Shown: positions 1 to 7,577 of the stretch, piece by piece
Numbering within the stretch: the stretch's first letter is position 1
Layout of the letters: every line of letters starts with the position of its first letter
From: Arthrobacter sp. StoSoilB22
GTDB lineage: Bacteria; Actinomycetota; Actinomycetes; Actinomycetales; Micrococcaceae
Reading direction: 5' to 3'
Length of the DNA: 64,000 bases
Assembly: GCF_019977315.1 (NCBI RefSeq)
Contig: NZ_AP024652.1
Span: 4,464,001-4,528,000 of the forward strand
Made by a program: the position numbers and the translations under genes
Notes under the pieces: generated by a model
Told to the model about the DNA's origin: nothing
The model's input: only the letters and a program-made list of their open reading frames with translations
The model's database searches: none

Positions 1-609
1 GTTCTCAACAGCGCAGTCATGTCTGAGTGGGAAAGCAGTGCAAAAGCCACAACGCTGGGGAAGGTCTACAGTTCCTGGGCTTCCTTCTCGCGGGATCATC
101 CCAGAGCTGCCCACTGGATAGCGCTGGACGCCTTTTTTGATGACGAAGTTCCTCTTCCGCTGAAGGTCCGCACTATTGCTGCGACCGGCCGACGCTGCAT
201 TGTGTTGGGAAGGGTGAGCTCAGCTCAACGCTCTGCGCTAGGCGCAGAGGGTGCCGTTGCCATCCTGGATGATGACTCAACACCTGCGGAAATTCCACGG
301 CGGATTGAAGAGGTGGTGGTTGGTTCTGCCTCCACGCTTCCGGCAAAGCCGGGAGTCGGCACCAGGCTCACCGATCGTGAAATCCAAGTCTTGGAACTCT
401 TCGCGCAACGCCGGGCCCTGACAGCTTCGTCGCTGGCCTCAGCGCTCGGACTCCGTACCACCACCGTCCGGGGCCATCTCTTCCGCGGCCGCCGGAAACT
501 TGCTGCTGCAGGCCTCAAATGCGCCACACGCGGGGAGCTGGCGAATGCACTCCAGGAGATTGGATACAGCCACACTGACGCTCAGTGGCATGCCTCCGGG
601 CGATGGTGA
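1..609 (+). CDS. LuxR-type DNA-binding response regulator, 5' end probably outside the window
   Basis: The C-terminal part (from about residue 115 counted from the ATG at 19) is a LuxR/FixJ-type helix-turn-helix, starting LTDREIQVLELFA and continuing with TTTVRGHLFRGRRKL. The part before it (IALDAFFDDE, then CIVLG) resembles beta3 to beta5 of a receiver domain, but beta1 with the acidic pocket is missing. The frame is open to base 1 and no ribosome-binding site precedes the ATG at 19, so the gene probably begins upstream of the window. A DNA-binding response regulator is the likely role. No partner kinase is visible here and its target is unknown. Confidence 0.7.
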   Translation, partial: VLNSAVMSEWESSAKATTLGKVYSSWASFSRDHPRAAHWIALDAFFDDEVPLPLKVRTIAATGRRCIVLGRVSSAQRSALGAEGAVAILDDDSTPAEIPRRIEEVVVGSASTLPAKPGVGTRLTDREIQVLELFAQRRALTASSLASALGLRTTTVRGHLFRGRRKLAAAGLKCATRGELANALQEIGYSHTDAQWHASGRW

Positions 610-979
610 ACAGGCCTTAGGCGGCCTATGCCACTGAGGGATTCCATGCTCCACCACTGAGATTGGGGCATCGGGCATGAGCCACTGAAAGTGCCAAACC
701 AGACAGCAGCGAGCCTTGCCCGCAGCAACGCCAACAGCGAAGTGATCCTGGCCCCGATACAACGGGAGTAGCGCGGGGTTGCAGTGGGCAACTAGGAAGA
801 GTCCAGGTACGTAAGTGAAGACTCTCTAAAAGACCCTGAAACGCAACCTACGGGCCCGACGGATAGCGTCGAACCCGTAGGTGCGCCTTCCCGGGCTGGG
901 CGGACACACCCACCACCCGGGACGAGCGGAACTGCAAAAGCCCTCCCCATCAAAGGCAGGGCAGCCAACGTTTCGGCTA
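610..979. other. 370-bp intergenic region
   Basis: No convincing gene. The open frames here on the minus strand run into the regulator and have no ribosome-binding site or domain. The only clear structure is the hairpin at 847-881. CCACTGA recurs three times (around 632, 654 and 683) without an obvious meaning. Confidence 0.5.
847..881. terminator. Long interrupted hairpin, possible terminator of the minus-strand operon
   Basis: CCTACGGG (847-854) pairs perfectly with CCCGTAGG (874-881). Inside it CGACG (857-861) pairs with CGTCG (867-871). It lies about 100 bp after the stop of the Ig-like gene. There is no good T-tract on either strand, so terminator function is inferred from position. Confidence 0.45.
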
Positions 980-1531
980 CTAGTCAGATTCGGTCAAGAC
1001 AACGCTGATGACGGACACAGTGGTGGTGCCGTTGTAGGTCACGGTCACAGTCATGGTTGCGGTGGAAGGCCTCTCGCTGGATGCCAGGTTTTGAGTACTC
1101 ACAGCAAAGAGAGCAACACCATCTGCACCCGTGACGACGGTGACACTGCGGCTCTGATCCGACTCTGGTCCGCCGTTATCCGGCGCCGGGTACGCGTAGA
1201 TACCCAGGACGTCGCCGTCGCCATTTTGGCCGGATACGGTGACGGTGACCGTAGCGCCTACAACAGGGTTGCCGTTGGCGTCCTTTACCGTGACGGGGAA
1301 ATCGTAGGCTCGTTGATCCAGATCCTCTTCGAAGCTCCCGTAGTGGTGGTCGCCCTTCCAGTTGCTGATGACGGTTCCGGTTCCGGGCGTCACAACCACC
1401 GGAGGGAGTGACGCAGCCACTGCCGGAGTTGCCGCAGCTATAGCAATTGCAGGAATGCTCCACGCCGTCCCGATAACCACTTTACGCCGGTCAATAGTCG
1501 AACTTTTTGCTTTACCTTTATCCAAGGTCAT
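980..1531 (-). CDS. Secreted protein with Tat-like signal and Ig-like (Big-1-type) domain
   Basis: 183 residues from the ATG at 1531, chosen because GAAGGAG lies 6 nt before it. The same frame stays open up to 1684, but that would bury the signal peptide. Residues 15-40 hold twin arginines (DRRKVVIG) followed by a hydrophobic run ending TPAVAAS, a Tat-type export signal seen on many actinobacterial cell-surface proteins. The mature part has the pattern VKDANGNPVVGATVTVTVSG, typical of Big-1/invasin-like Ig folds that vary a constant polypeptide scaffold. It follows the kinase/PqqD gene by 149 nt and is probably co-transcribed. Function unknown; surface binding or structural role is inferred. 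Confidence 0.7.
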   Translation of the reverse strand: MTLDKGKAKSSTIDRRKVVIGTAWSIPAIAIAAATPAVAASLPPVVVTPGTGTVISNWKGDHHYGSFEEDLDQRAYDFPVTVKDANGNPVVGATVTVTVSGQNGDGDVLGIYAYPAPDNGGPESDQSRSVTVVTGADGVALFAVSTQNLASSERPSTATMTVTVTYNGTTTVSVISVVLTESD

Positions 1532-1680
1532 CGTTTGCTCCTTCAAGCCAGTCAGCGCGCTAGCTGACTGAAGTAAATCTGTCGTGGAAATTTCGGTGCA
1601 AACGGAACTTATCATTGTGCTCTTATCCCAAATTTTTTGCTGCTTGGGATGTACTATGCAAGTTTCAAAGGCCTCACTGA

Positions 1681-2931
1681 TCATGCATCCAGCAGAATTC
1701 CGTGAGACCGAAGCTTCTCAACACTCTCCAGCAAATGGGATTCATATCCACCTGGAAGTCCAATATGAGGAGCGATGCGCTCGGAGATTCCGACTAGATC
1801 GCAAGGGGTAGCCAGTGCGTGCCAGATGGCGGGCCCAATGCCTGAAAGTCGAACTACGCCCTGGCCGGTCATCACGATCAGTTCAGGGTCCTGGCCGTTT
1901 GGTGAGGGAATCTCAACGGCGTCGAGGAGATCAGCCCTCTTGAGGACCCTGGAGTGGGCGCCATGGAGGTGCGAATGTTCTTCCGACAACGGTTCTGTGC
2001 CCCTATGCAGGACTGACCTCCACGTTTTACGTATGGCTGGCTGTTCAAGGAGGGCGGGCAAAACCACCGCCAAGTCTCCGGCCTCGCGGTAAGTCACACG
2101 GACCGCGCCACCGGTCGCGTCGAGGATCCCACAGAGGCGACTCACTGGCTGGCGGACTTCACCCAGGGACGAGGTGTGGGGTGCGAGCTCGATGATCGCC
2201 TCCGCGTGAGAAAGCGGAGTGACCTTAGGTGTGGACGCATTGGGCTTTCGGTCCAGTAGGACAACCAACGCCAGCGTCGGCGAGGCAGGTGCCACCAGCA
2301 GTCCGAGGTCGTCAGGGCCGATCTGGTGCTTGGGTGCGGGGAGTTCTTCGACTATCAGCGATAGTGGCTTCGCATATGGAACGATCATTCCTGCGCCATC
2401 AACGGCAACGGTTTCATCAGTGACGTAGCCCAGGGTAGCCCCCAGACGTCTGGTTGCGGTGGTCTTTCCCATGCCCGAACGCCCTACAAGGGCAACTGTC
2501 CGGCCGGTTCCCGTATCCGCCAATGCTGCGGCATGCAGCATCACCAATTCTCCCCGGCCCGCGGTGATGCCCGCCAAGGTTATGGCGCTTGTCAGATCCG
2601 CGGCGAATTGCCTGAATGTGCGGCCGGTGACCACGGAAGTTCCAACACGCGATGAGACTGTGGCCCGAAAGGGCCGTCCCGCTGCGTGAACCGGTTCTGC
2701 CCCGGCGCTATTTCCGGAAGACGGCTCGTCAGACAGATCGAGGCAGCGCTCCCATGCTCGCCGCAGTTCCGCGTAGAGATACGGAGTTACTCCCGCCTGC
2801 AGCACCACTGAGACAGAAGCTCCCAGAACACGGAGTTTCAGTCGGTACGACCCCGCGAAGTTTCCTGGTTCTTCCGACAAATCAACCCCACTTGTACTTC
2901 CGTGGATGCTGGTCGCCGACCCTGTGTTCAT
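1681..2931 (-). CDS. HPr-kinase-like ATPase fused to a C-terminal PqqD-like domain
   Basis: 416 residues from the ATG at 2931, preceded by AGGAGGAGGAG. A P-loop GRSGMGKTT is at about residues 150-158, followed by YVTDETVAVD, in the arrangement of HPr kinase/phosphorylase-type proteins. The last 70 residues (VVRLSGIGPAIWHAL to LRSHGILLDA) match the winged-helix PqqD pattern that binds leader peptides in peptide-modifying systems. The N-terminal 130 residues are not recognised. Such ATPases in actinobacteria accompany peptide or small-molecule modification loci, but no radical-SAM enzyme, cyclase or obvious precursor is next to it. Substrate unknown. A dyad at 3032-3049 lies about 100 bp upstream. 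Confidence 0.7.
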   Translation of the reverse strand: MNTGSATSIHGSTSGVDLSEEPGNFAGSYRLKLRVLGASVSVVLQAGVTPYLYAELRRAWERCLDLSDEPSSGNSAGAEPVHAAGRPFRATVSSRVGTSVVTGRTFRQFAADLTSAITLAGITAGRGELVMLHAAALADTGTGRTVALVGRSGMGKTTATRRLGATLGYVTDETVAVDGAGMIVPYAKPLSLIVEELPAPKHQIGPDDLGLLVAPASPTLALVVLLDRKPNASTPKVTPLSHAEAIIELAPHTSSLGEVRQPVSRLCGILDATGGAVRVTYREAGDLAVVLPALLEQPAIRKTWRSVLHRGTEPLSEEHSHLHGAHSRVLKRADLLDAVEIPSPNGQDPELIVMTGQGVVRLSGIGPAIWHALATPCDLVGISERIAPHIGLPGGYESHLLESVEKLRSHGILLDA

Positions 2932-3280
2932 GGTGATGCTCCTCCTCCTGAAAGTGGCTCCTGGCCGAATTTCAGCCTGAGAGACCATCTATTGCGCGGG
3001 GCCGGCGTTGCCAAACGACACAACGGCGTCCTTGATTGCTTGCAATCAATATCACTAAATGATGCCAACTGCTGGGAATCATTCATGAATGGCAATAGCT
3101 GCCGCCACGTAGGGGTAAAAGGATCCGACCACTGATGGTCCGCATGGAGAATATATAGTCAGGCTCTGGGGTTCAACCGCGCAGAAAGCTAGTTCAAGCT
3201 TATTTGCCGCAGGCCGGAAAGTACTCTAGGGAGATCGCAGAGATTCGCGGTTGTAAATTTGAATGAACTCTGGAGTAAAT
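2932..3280. other. 349-bp intergenic region upstream of the kinase/PqqD operon
   Basis: No gene seen. It holds the dyad at 3032-3049, a 10-bp palindrome ATTCATGAAT (3081-3090) and an AT-rich stretch near 3150-3160 that reads TATATT on the minus strand and could be a -10 box for the kinase/PqqD operon. Confidence 0.5.
3032..3049. promoter_or_regulatory. Perfect dyad, candidate operator
   Basis: TTGATTGC (3032-3039) and GCAATCAA (3042-3049) form a perfect inverted repeat with a TT spacer, about 100 bp upstream of the kinase/PqqD start. No regulator gene is adjacent. Operator function is inferred from symmetry and position. Confidence 0.45.
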
Positions 3281-3937
3281 CTAGCCCACCAGGTTTTCGG
3301 CAGCACCATTCATGTGCTCAATGATGGTTTCGCGCGCTTTCGCTGCATTGCCGGTTTCAATAGCGGCAACAATGTCGTGATGACGCCCCACACTCATATT
3401 GCGCGTGGCACGTTCCAGGCCGGCAAACATGATGGACATGCGGATGGAACCTTCCAACGACTCCCACGAGTGCAGCAACGTCTCGTTGCCGGACAGGCGG
3501 CAGAGAGTCCGATGGAATTCCAGGTCCGCCTCAATCCGCTCTTCCAACGACGACTTCGCAGCTTTGTCCATGGCATCGACGGCGGCACGCAGCTCGGCGA
3601 GCGCGGCTTCCTTATTGGCCATGGCGCTCAGGGTCCTGGCAGCCAGGGACTCCAGTACGCCCCGGACGGCAAAAATGTCCCGGATTTCCTTCACGTCCAG
3701 GTGACGCACGGACATCCGGCCACGCGCTCCGGCGGAGATCAGGCCTTCCTGCTCCAGTTGGCGCAGGGCTTCGCGCAGTGTCCCACGGCTGATCTGGAGC
3801 ATCTCGGACAGTTCGGTCTCCACAAGATGCTTGCCTGGTTCCAGCTCGCCGCTGGTGATGGCAGTGCGCAGGGCGGCCAGCGCCTGTTCGCGCAGGCTTT
3901 TCTTTTCCAGTCCCAGCAGGGAGGCGCTTAGGGCCAT
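3281..3937 (-). CDS. GntR-family (FadR/FCD subfamily) transcriptional regulator of the sugar/polyol locus
   Basis: 218 residues. Residues 12-70 form a GntR winged helix (SEMLQISRGTLREALRQLEQEGLI). Residues 78-210 are an FCD ligand domain with the expected metal-binding pattern: D-x3-H in EADLEFH, a histidine in GRHHDIV, and one in IIEHMNG. A GAGGAA sits before the ATG. It is the last gene of the minus operon, 124 nt after the transketolase subunit, and a 16-bp palindrome (3961-3976) lies 24 nt before its start. The same palindrome core occurs three times in the divergent promoter at 7418-7508. That strongly suggests it controls both operons and itself, with a sugar acid or sugar phosphate as ligand. 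Confidence 0.88.
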   Translation of the reverse strand: MALSASLLGLEKKSLREQALAALRTAITSGELEPGKHLVETELSEMLQISRGTLREALRQLEQEGLISAGARGRMSVRHLDVKEIRDIFAVRGVLESLAARTLSAMANKEAALAELRAAVDAMDKAAKSSLEERIEADLEFHRTLCRLSGNETLLHSWESLEGSIRMSIMFAGLERATRNMSVGRHHDIVAAIETGNAAKARETIIEHMNGAAENLVG

Positions 3938-3960
3938 AGTGATTCCTCGGTGTCAATGGG

Positions 3961-3976
3961 CGACTGTTAACAGTCG
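3961..3976. promoter_or_regulatory. GntR operator (autoregulatory)
   Basis: CGACTGTTAACAGTCG is a perfect 16-bp palindrome just upstream of the GntR gene. Its core ACTGTTAACAGT matches the sites at 7418-7429, 7466-7477 and 7493-7504. Confidence 0.75.
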
Positions 3977-4061
3977 ATACTACGGGCGCGTGGGTTTTTG
4001 TACAGCTAACGCCCTTTAGAGCGGGTTTTAAGGGCATCAGCTGCACAAAACTCGCGGAAGC

Positions 4062-5081
4062 CTAGCCGAGTTCGGCCAGGACCTTGGCCACAATCCTGTC
4101 GACGGACAGTCCGTAGCGTTCGTGCAGCGTTGGCAGCGCACCGGCGTCGAGGAACTGGTCCGGCAGTCCGATGGGAACCACGCGCTTGCCCAGGCCGGCG
4201 GTAACGACGGCGGACGCAACAGTTTCGAACAGACCGCCAACAACGGTGTGGTTTTCCAGCGTGACGGCGAGGCGGTCGGTGTTGAGCTCCGCCAGTACGG
4301 TGGCCGCGTCGAAGGGCTTGATGGTGGGGGTGTGCACCACGGCAACGTCCACGTTGTGTTTGGCCAGGGCGTCCGCCGCCTGGAGTGCCCGCATGGTCAT
4401 GAGGCCCGAGGATACGAAGACAACATCGTTGCCGCCGCGAAGGACCTTGGCTTTGCCGAGCTCGAAGGTGTAGCCGTATTCATCCAGGACCGTGGGCACG
4501 TTGCCGCGAAGCAAGCGCAGGTACGTGGGACCGTCGGAGGCTGCAAGCTGCGGCACTGCCTGCTCTATGTCCACGGAATCGCAGGGATCCACGATTGTCA
4601 GGTTGGGCATGCCGCGGAAAATCGCCATATCTTCGGTGGCCTGGTGGCTGGGACCGTACCCGGTGGTGAGGCCGGGGAGTCCGCCAATGATGTTGACGTT
4701 GAGGTTCGGTTCGGCGATGTCCAGGCACAGGAAGTCATACGCACGCCGGGCCGCGAACACCGAGTACGTGGAAGCGAACGGGATAAGACCGGTCTCAGCC
4801 ATGCCCGCTGCCGCACCGAAAAGGAGCTGCTCGGCCATGCCCATCTGGAAGAAGCGGTCCGGGTAGGCCTTGGCGAAGATGTGCATATCCGTGTATTTGC
4901 CCAGATCGGCGGTGAGGCCAACAATGCGGGAATCGGCTTCGGCGGCTTTGACCAGCGCATGGCCGAAAGGGGCGGAGGCGGTCTTCTGGCCGGGATCGGC
5001 GAAGGACGCAATCATTGCCGAGGTCTTGAGTTTCGGCTTCACGGCAGCCGTGGTGCTGGGGGCTTCGGTGGTGGCGCTCAT
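4062..5081 (-). CDS. Transketolase, C-terminal subunit (split transketolase)
   Basis: 339 residues, matching the pyrimidine-binding and C-terminal domains of transketolase. The motif GMAEQLLFGAAAGMAE carries the glutamate that activates thiamine diphosphate, and a C-terminal Rossmann-like domain follows from about residue 215. Its ATG overlaps the stop of the N-terminal subunit by 4 nt, so the two chains are translationally coupled and should assemble 1:1. A transketolase moves a two-carbon ketol unit between sugar phosphates. In this locus it is likely dedicated to the catabolic intermediate (for example erythrose 4-phosphate or a branched ketose phosphate) and not to the housekeeping pentose pathway. 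Confidence 0.9.
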   Translation of the reverse strand: MSATTEAPSTTAAVKPKLKTSAMIASFADPGQKTASAPFGHALVKAAEADSRIVGLTADLGKYTDMHIFAKAYPDRFFQMGMAEQLLFGAAAGMAETGLIPFASTYSVFAARRAYDFLCLDIAEPNLNVNIIGGLPGLTTGYGPSHQATEDMAIFRGMPNLTIVDPCDSVDIEQAVPQLAASDGPTYLRLLRGNVPTVLDEYGYTFELGKAKVLRGGNDVVFVSSGLMTMRALQAADALAKHNVDVAVVHTPTIKPFDAATVLAELNTDRLAVTLENHTVVGGLFETVASAVVTAGLGKRVVPIGLPDQFLDAGALPTLHERYGLSVDRIVAKVLAELG

Positions 5082-5971
5082 GAGGCAGCCTTCCCTTCGT
5101 ATCCTGCAGTCAGCTGCTCACGGCAGATCTGCCACTCGTTTTCTTCGATTCGCATGAAGTGTGCTTTTTCGCGGTTTTCCAGCAGCGGTACACCCCGCCC
5201 CACCTTGGTGTCGCAGAGAATCACCGACGGCTGGCCCGAAGCAGCTGAGCGCGTGGCGATGTTGTCGAACGCTGCCAGCAACGCACCGACGTCGTTCCCG
5301 TCCACCCGCTGGGTGTACCAACCGAACGATTCCCACTTTTCGGTGACCGGCTCGGTCCGCAGAACGGTGTTGGTGGCACCGTCAGCCTGGAGGGCATTGA
5401 TGTCCACCATGGCTATCAGGTTGCCCAATTGGTGGTGGTGCGCACCCATGGCAGCCTCCCACGTGGAACCTTCGTCAAGCTCGCCGTCGGAAAGGAAGTT
5501 GATCACGCGGGATGCGGAACCCTGCAAGCGCAGGCCCAAGGCCATTCCCACGGCGATGGTGAGTCCGTGGCCCAATGAGCCTCCGGAGATTTCCATGCCC
5601 GGGGTGTACGTGGACATGCCGGACATCGGCAGGCGGGAATCATCGGATCCGTAGGTTTCCAGTTCAGCAACGGGGACGATCCCGGCTTCGGCCAGCGCAG
5701 CGTAGTGCCCGATCGCGTAGTGGCCGGTGGAGAGGAGGAACCTGTCGCGGCCTTCCCAGTGCGGGTCTTCGGCACGGTAGCTGAGCTGATCGGCGTAGAC
5801 GGCGGCCAGCATGTCGGCGGCGCCGAGCGCCTGGCCAACGTAGCCTTGGCCCTGGACCTCGCCCATATTCAGGGCGTGGTGGCGCATGCGGTACGCGGCG
5901 GCGCGGATACGGTCAACGCGCTCTGCCGTGGGAGCGGCTACGGGCGCCGCTTCGATTGATGAGAGAGTCAC
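5078..5971 (-). CDS. Transketolase, N-terminal thiamine-diphosphate subunit
   Basis: 297 residues from a GTG at 5971, selected because GGAAGGA lies just upstream; the frame is open to 6334 but that part is antisense-like and overlaps the transporter gene. It contains STGHYAIGHYAAL, SGGSLGHGL and the cofactor motif SDGELDEG followed by DINALQADG, which bind Mg-thiamine diphosphate. The length matches the N-terminal half of an ordinary transketolase of about 650 residues. It lies 62 nt after the MHS transporter gene, with a 10-bp stem-loop in the gap, and overlaps the C-terminal subunit by 4 nt. Confidence 0.9.
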   Translation of the reverse strand: MTLSSIEAAPVAAPTAERVDRIRAAAYRMRHHALNMGEVQGQGYVGQALGAADMLAAVYADQLSYRAEDPHWEGRDRFLLSTGHYAIGHYAALAEAGIVPVAELETYGSDDSRLPMSGMSTYTPGMEISGGSLGHGLTIAVGMALGLRLQGSASRVINFLSDGELDEGSTWEAAMGAHHHQLGNLIAMVDINALQADGATNTVLRTEPVTEKWESFGWYTQRVDGNDVGALLAAFDNIATRSAASGQPSVILCDTKVGRGVPLLENREKAHFMRIEENEWQICREQLTAGYEGKAAS

Positions 5972-5986
5972 AGGTTTCCTTCCGGA

Positions 5987-6021
5987 GTCGGGCGCGCACC
6001 GATGGGGAGAACGCGCCCGAC
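5987..6021. promoter_or_regulatory. Intercistronic stem-loop between transporter and transketolase genes
   Basis: GTCGGGCGCG (5987-5996) and CGCGCCCGAC (6012-6021) form a perfect 10-bp stem with a 15-nt loop. It lies 16 nt before the transketolase GTG in the minus-strand mRNA. It has no T-tract, so it may stabilise or partly terminate the transcript rather than end it. Confidence 0.55.
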
Positions 6022-6033
6022 GTCGAGGGGTGC

Positions 6034-7371
6034 TTAGGCGTTTATGGTCTGGGGAGTTTTGCTGGCGGCTTCTTCGGCAAGCTGACGCTCCCGCTTGCCC
6101 CAGGTTTCTTTGGTGATGAGCGCCGCCCACAGGCCGATGGCTGCGTAGACGCTGAACAGCAGGGCCGGTCCCATCCAACCCATGCTGACAAACAGCAGGG
6201 TGGTGATGAACGGGGTGAAGCCGGAGACCATGGCCGAGATCTGGTAGGCCAGCGAGGCTCCGGAGGAGCGGGTCTTGGCTTGGAAAAGTTCCGGGAACCA
6301 GGCGCCCTGCGCACCGGCCAGGGAGTTCTGGCAAACGGCGTAAGCGATCACGATCGTGGCAATGATCAGGAAGAACAAGCCGGTGTTGACCAGCATGAAC
6401 ATGGGGATTCCGAAGAGCACGGCGAAAGCTGTGGACCAGATGTAGACGGGCCGACGGCCCACCTTATCGGTCAGCTTGCCCCAGAAGTAGGTGGCAAAGA
6501 TGCCAATGCCGGCGGCGACACAGAGCGCCACCAGGGTCTCGGTTTTGTCCGCCAGATTGTTGGTGTGGAGGTAGGAGATCATGTACGTGACGGACACTGC
6601 GTAGCCTGCTGTTTCAGCGATGCGCAGGCCGATGCCGCGGACAATGTTGCGCCAGTCCGTCTTGATGACCTCCACGATGGGGGATTTGACGATGTCGCCC
6701 TTGGATTTGACGTCCTCGAACACCGGGGACTCCGGAACCTTGGAACGGATGATCAGGCCCACGGCCACCAGGACAATACTGGCCAGGAACGGTACGCGCC
6801 AGGCCCATTCGCTGCCCAGGCCCACGCTGCTGAGGAACACCAGGTTGGCCAGGAGCAGCCCCACAGGGAAGCCGGCCTGCACGATGCCCGTGAACTGACC
6901 CTTCTTGCGCCATGGTGCGTGCTCGTAGCTCATCAGGATGGCGCCACCCCATTCGGCACCGAAGGCGAGGCCTTGGATCACGCGGACCAGTACCAGCAGC
7001 GCCGGGGCCAAGAGGCCCACTTGCTGGTAGGTGGGGAGCAGGCCGATTGCGAAGGTGGCCAGGCCCATGAGGATCAGTGAGGCAACCAGGACCGGCTTGC
7101 GTCCGAGCTTGTCACCCAGGTGGCCGCCAATGATGCCACCCAGTGGGCGGGCGGCGAAGCCGACGCCGAGGGTCGCGAAGGAGGCCAGGGTGCCTGTTAC
7201 CGGGTCAGCGCCCGGAAAGAACGCCGTGCCGAAGTACAGTGCGGCGGCCGTGCCGAAGCCGATGAAGTCGTAAGTTTCGATCACTGCGCCAACGCCGGAG
7301 CCGACGGCGACGCGCTTTGCATCCTTGGTTCCATGAACCGGACCACGCATGGTCAGAGCTTCATTGCTCAT
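6034..7371 (-). CDS. MHS-family (MFS) metabolite:proton symporter
   Basis: 445 residues from the ATG at 7371 with AGGG upstream; an in-frame start at 7419 is less likely because it overlaps the operator at 7418-7429. The protein has about 12 membrane segments. VETYDF-like IETYDFIGFG near the N terminus, ARPLGGIIGGHLGDKLGRKP, and FGAEWGGA are the signatures of the metabolite:H+ symporter branch (ShiA, ProP, KgtP relatives). First gene of the operon with the split transketolase and GntR regulator, divergent from the isomerase operon. It probably imports the substrate of the pathway; the substrate cannot be read from sequence. Confidence 0.85.
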   Translation of the reverse strand: MSNEALTMRGPVHGTKDAKRVAVGSGVGAVIETYDFIGFGTAAALYFGTAFFPGADPVTGTLASFATLGVGFAARPLGGIIGGHLGDKLGRKPVLVASLILMGLATFAIGLLPTYQQVGLLAPALLVLVRVIQGLAFGAEWGGAILMSYEHAPWRKKGQFTGIVQAGFPVGLLLANLVFLSSVGLGSEWAWRVPFLASIVLVAVGLIIRSKVPESPVFEDVKSKGDIVKSPIVEVIKTDWRNIVRGIGLRIAETAGYAVSVTYMISYLHTNNLADKTETLVALCVAAGIGIFATYFWGKLTDKVGRRPVYIWSTAFAVLFGIPMFMLVNTGLFFLIIATIVIAYAVCQNSLAGAQGAWFPELFQAKTRSSGASLAYQISAMVSGFTPFITTLLFVSMGWMGPALLFSVYAAIGLWAALITKETWGKRERQLAEEAASKTPQTINA

Positions 7372-7417
7372 CTGTCTTTTTCCCTTTCGAAGAGTGCGGC
7401 GCTTCTTCGGCGACCTC

Positions 7418-7429
7418 ACTGTCGACAGT
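7418..7429. promoter_or_regulatory. GntR operator 1 in the divergent promoter region
   Basis: ACTGTCGACAGT is a perfect 12-bp palindrome 46 nt upstream of the MHS transporter start, matching the core of the site at 3961-3976. Confidence 0.7.
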
Positions 7430-7465
7430 CAACATAATACGACAACTGTGACGCAGCGCACCAGC

Positions 7466-7477
7466 AATGTCAACAGT
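7466..7477. promoter_or_regulatory. GntR operator 2 (imperfect)
   Basis: AATGTCAACAGT differs at one position from the ACTGT-NN-ACAGT consensus of the other three sites. It lies in the middle of the divergent promoter. Confidence 0.55.
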
Positions 7478-7488
7478 CAACTTTGAAG

Positions 7489-7508
7489 GTTGACTGTTGA
7501 CAGTCAAC
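7489..7508. promoter_or_regulatory. GntR operator 3 overlapping a possible -35 box
   Basis: GTTGACTG (7489-7496) and CAGTCAAC (7501-7508) are perfect inverted half-sites around TTGA. The core ACTGTTGACAGT is at 7493-7504. TTGACA (7498-7503) inside it could be the -35 box of the plus operon, so binding would block RNA polymerase. Confidence 0.7.
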
Positions 7509-7577
7509 GCATCTAAAGTGGCTTACATCACTAAGAGGTCCTCACCGATGAGGCTTCGACGCAGGGGATCAACAACG

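Noticed and set aside
4122..5654. 510-codon plus-strand open frame
   Set aside because: It lies antisense over both transketolase genes; its protein is His/Gly/Arg-rich without domains and without a ribosome-binding site, as expected for the shadow of a GC-rich gene.
5972..6334. Possible N-terminal extension of the transketolase subunit
   Set aside because: It overlaps the transporter gene on the same strand in another frame and its sequence does not resemble transketolase; the GTG at 5971 has a ribosome-binding site.
5956..7080. 374-codon plus-strand open frame
   Set aside because: Antisense to the MHS transporter gene, which has clear membrane helices and family motifs; low-complexity Asp/Gly/His-rich product.
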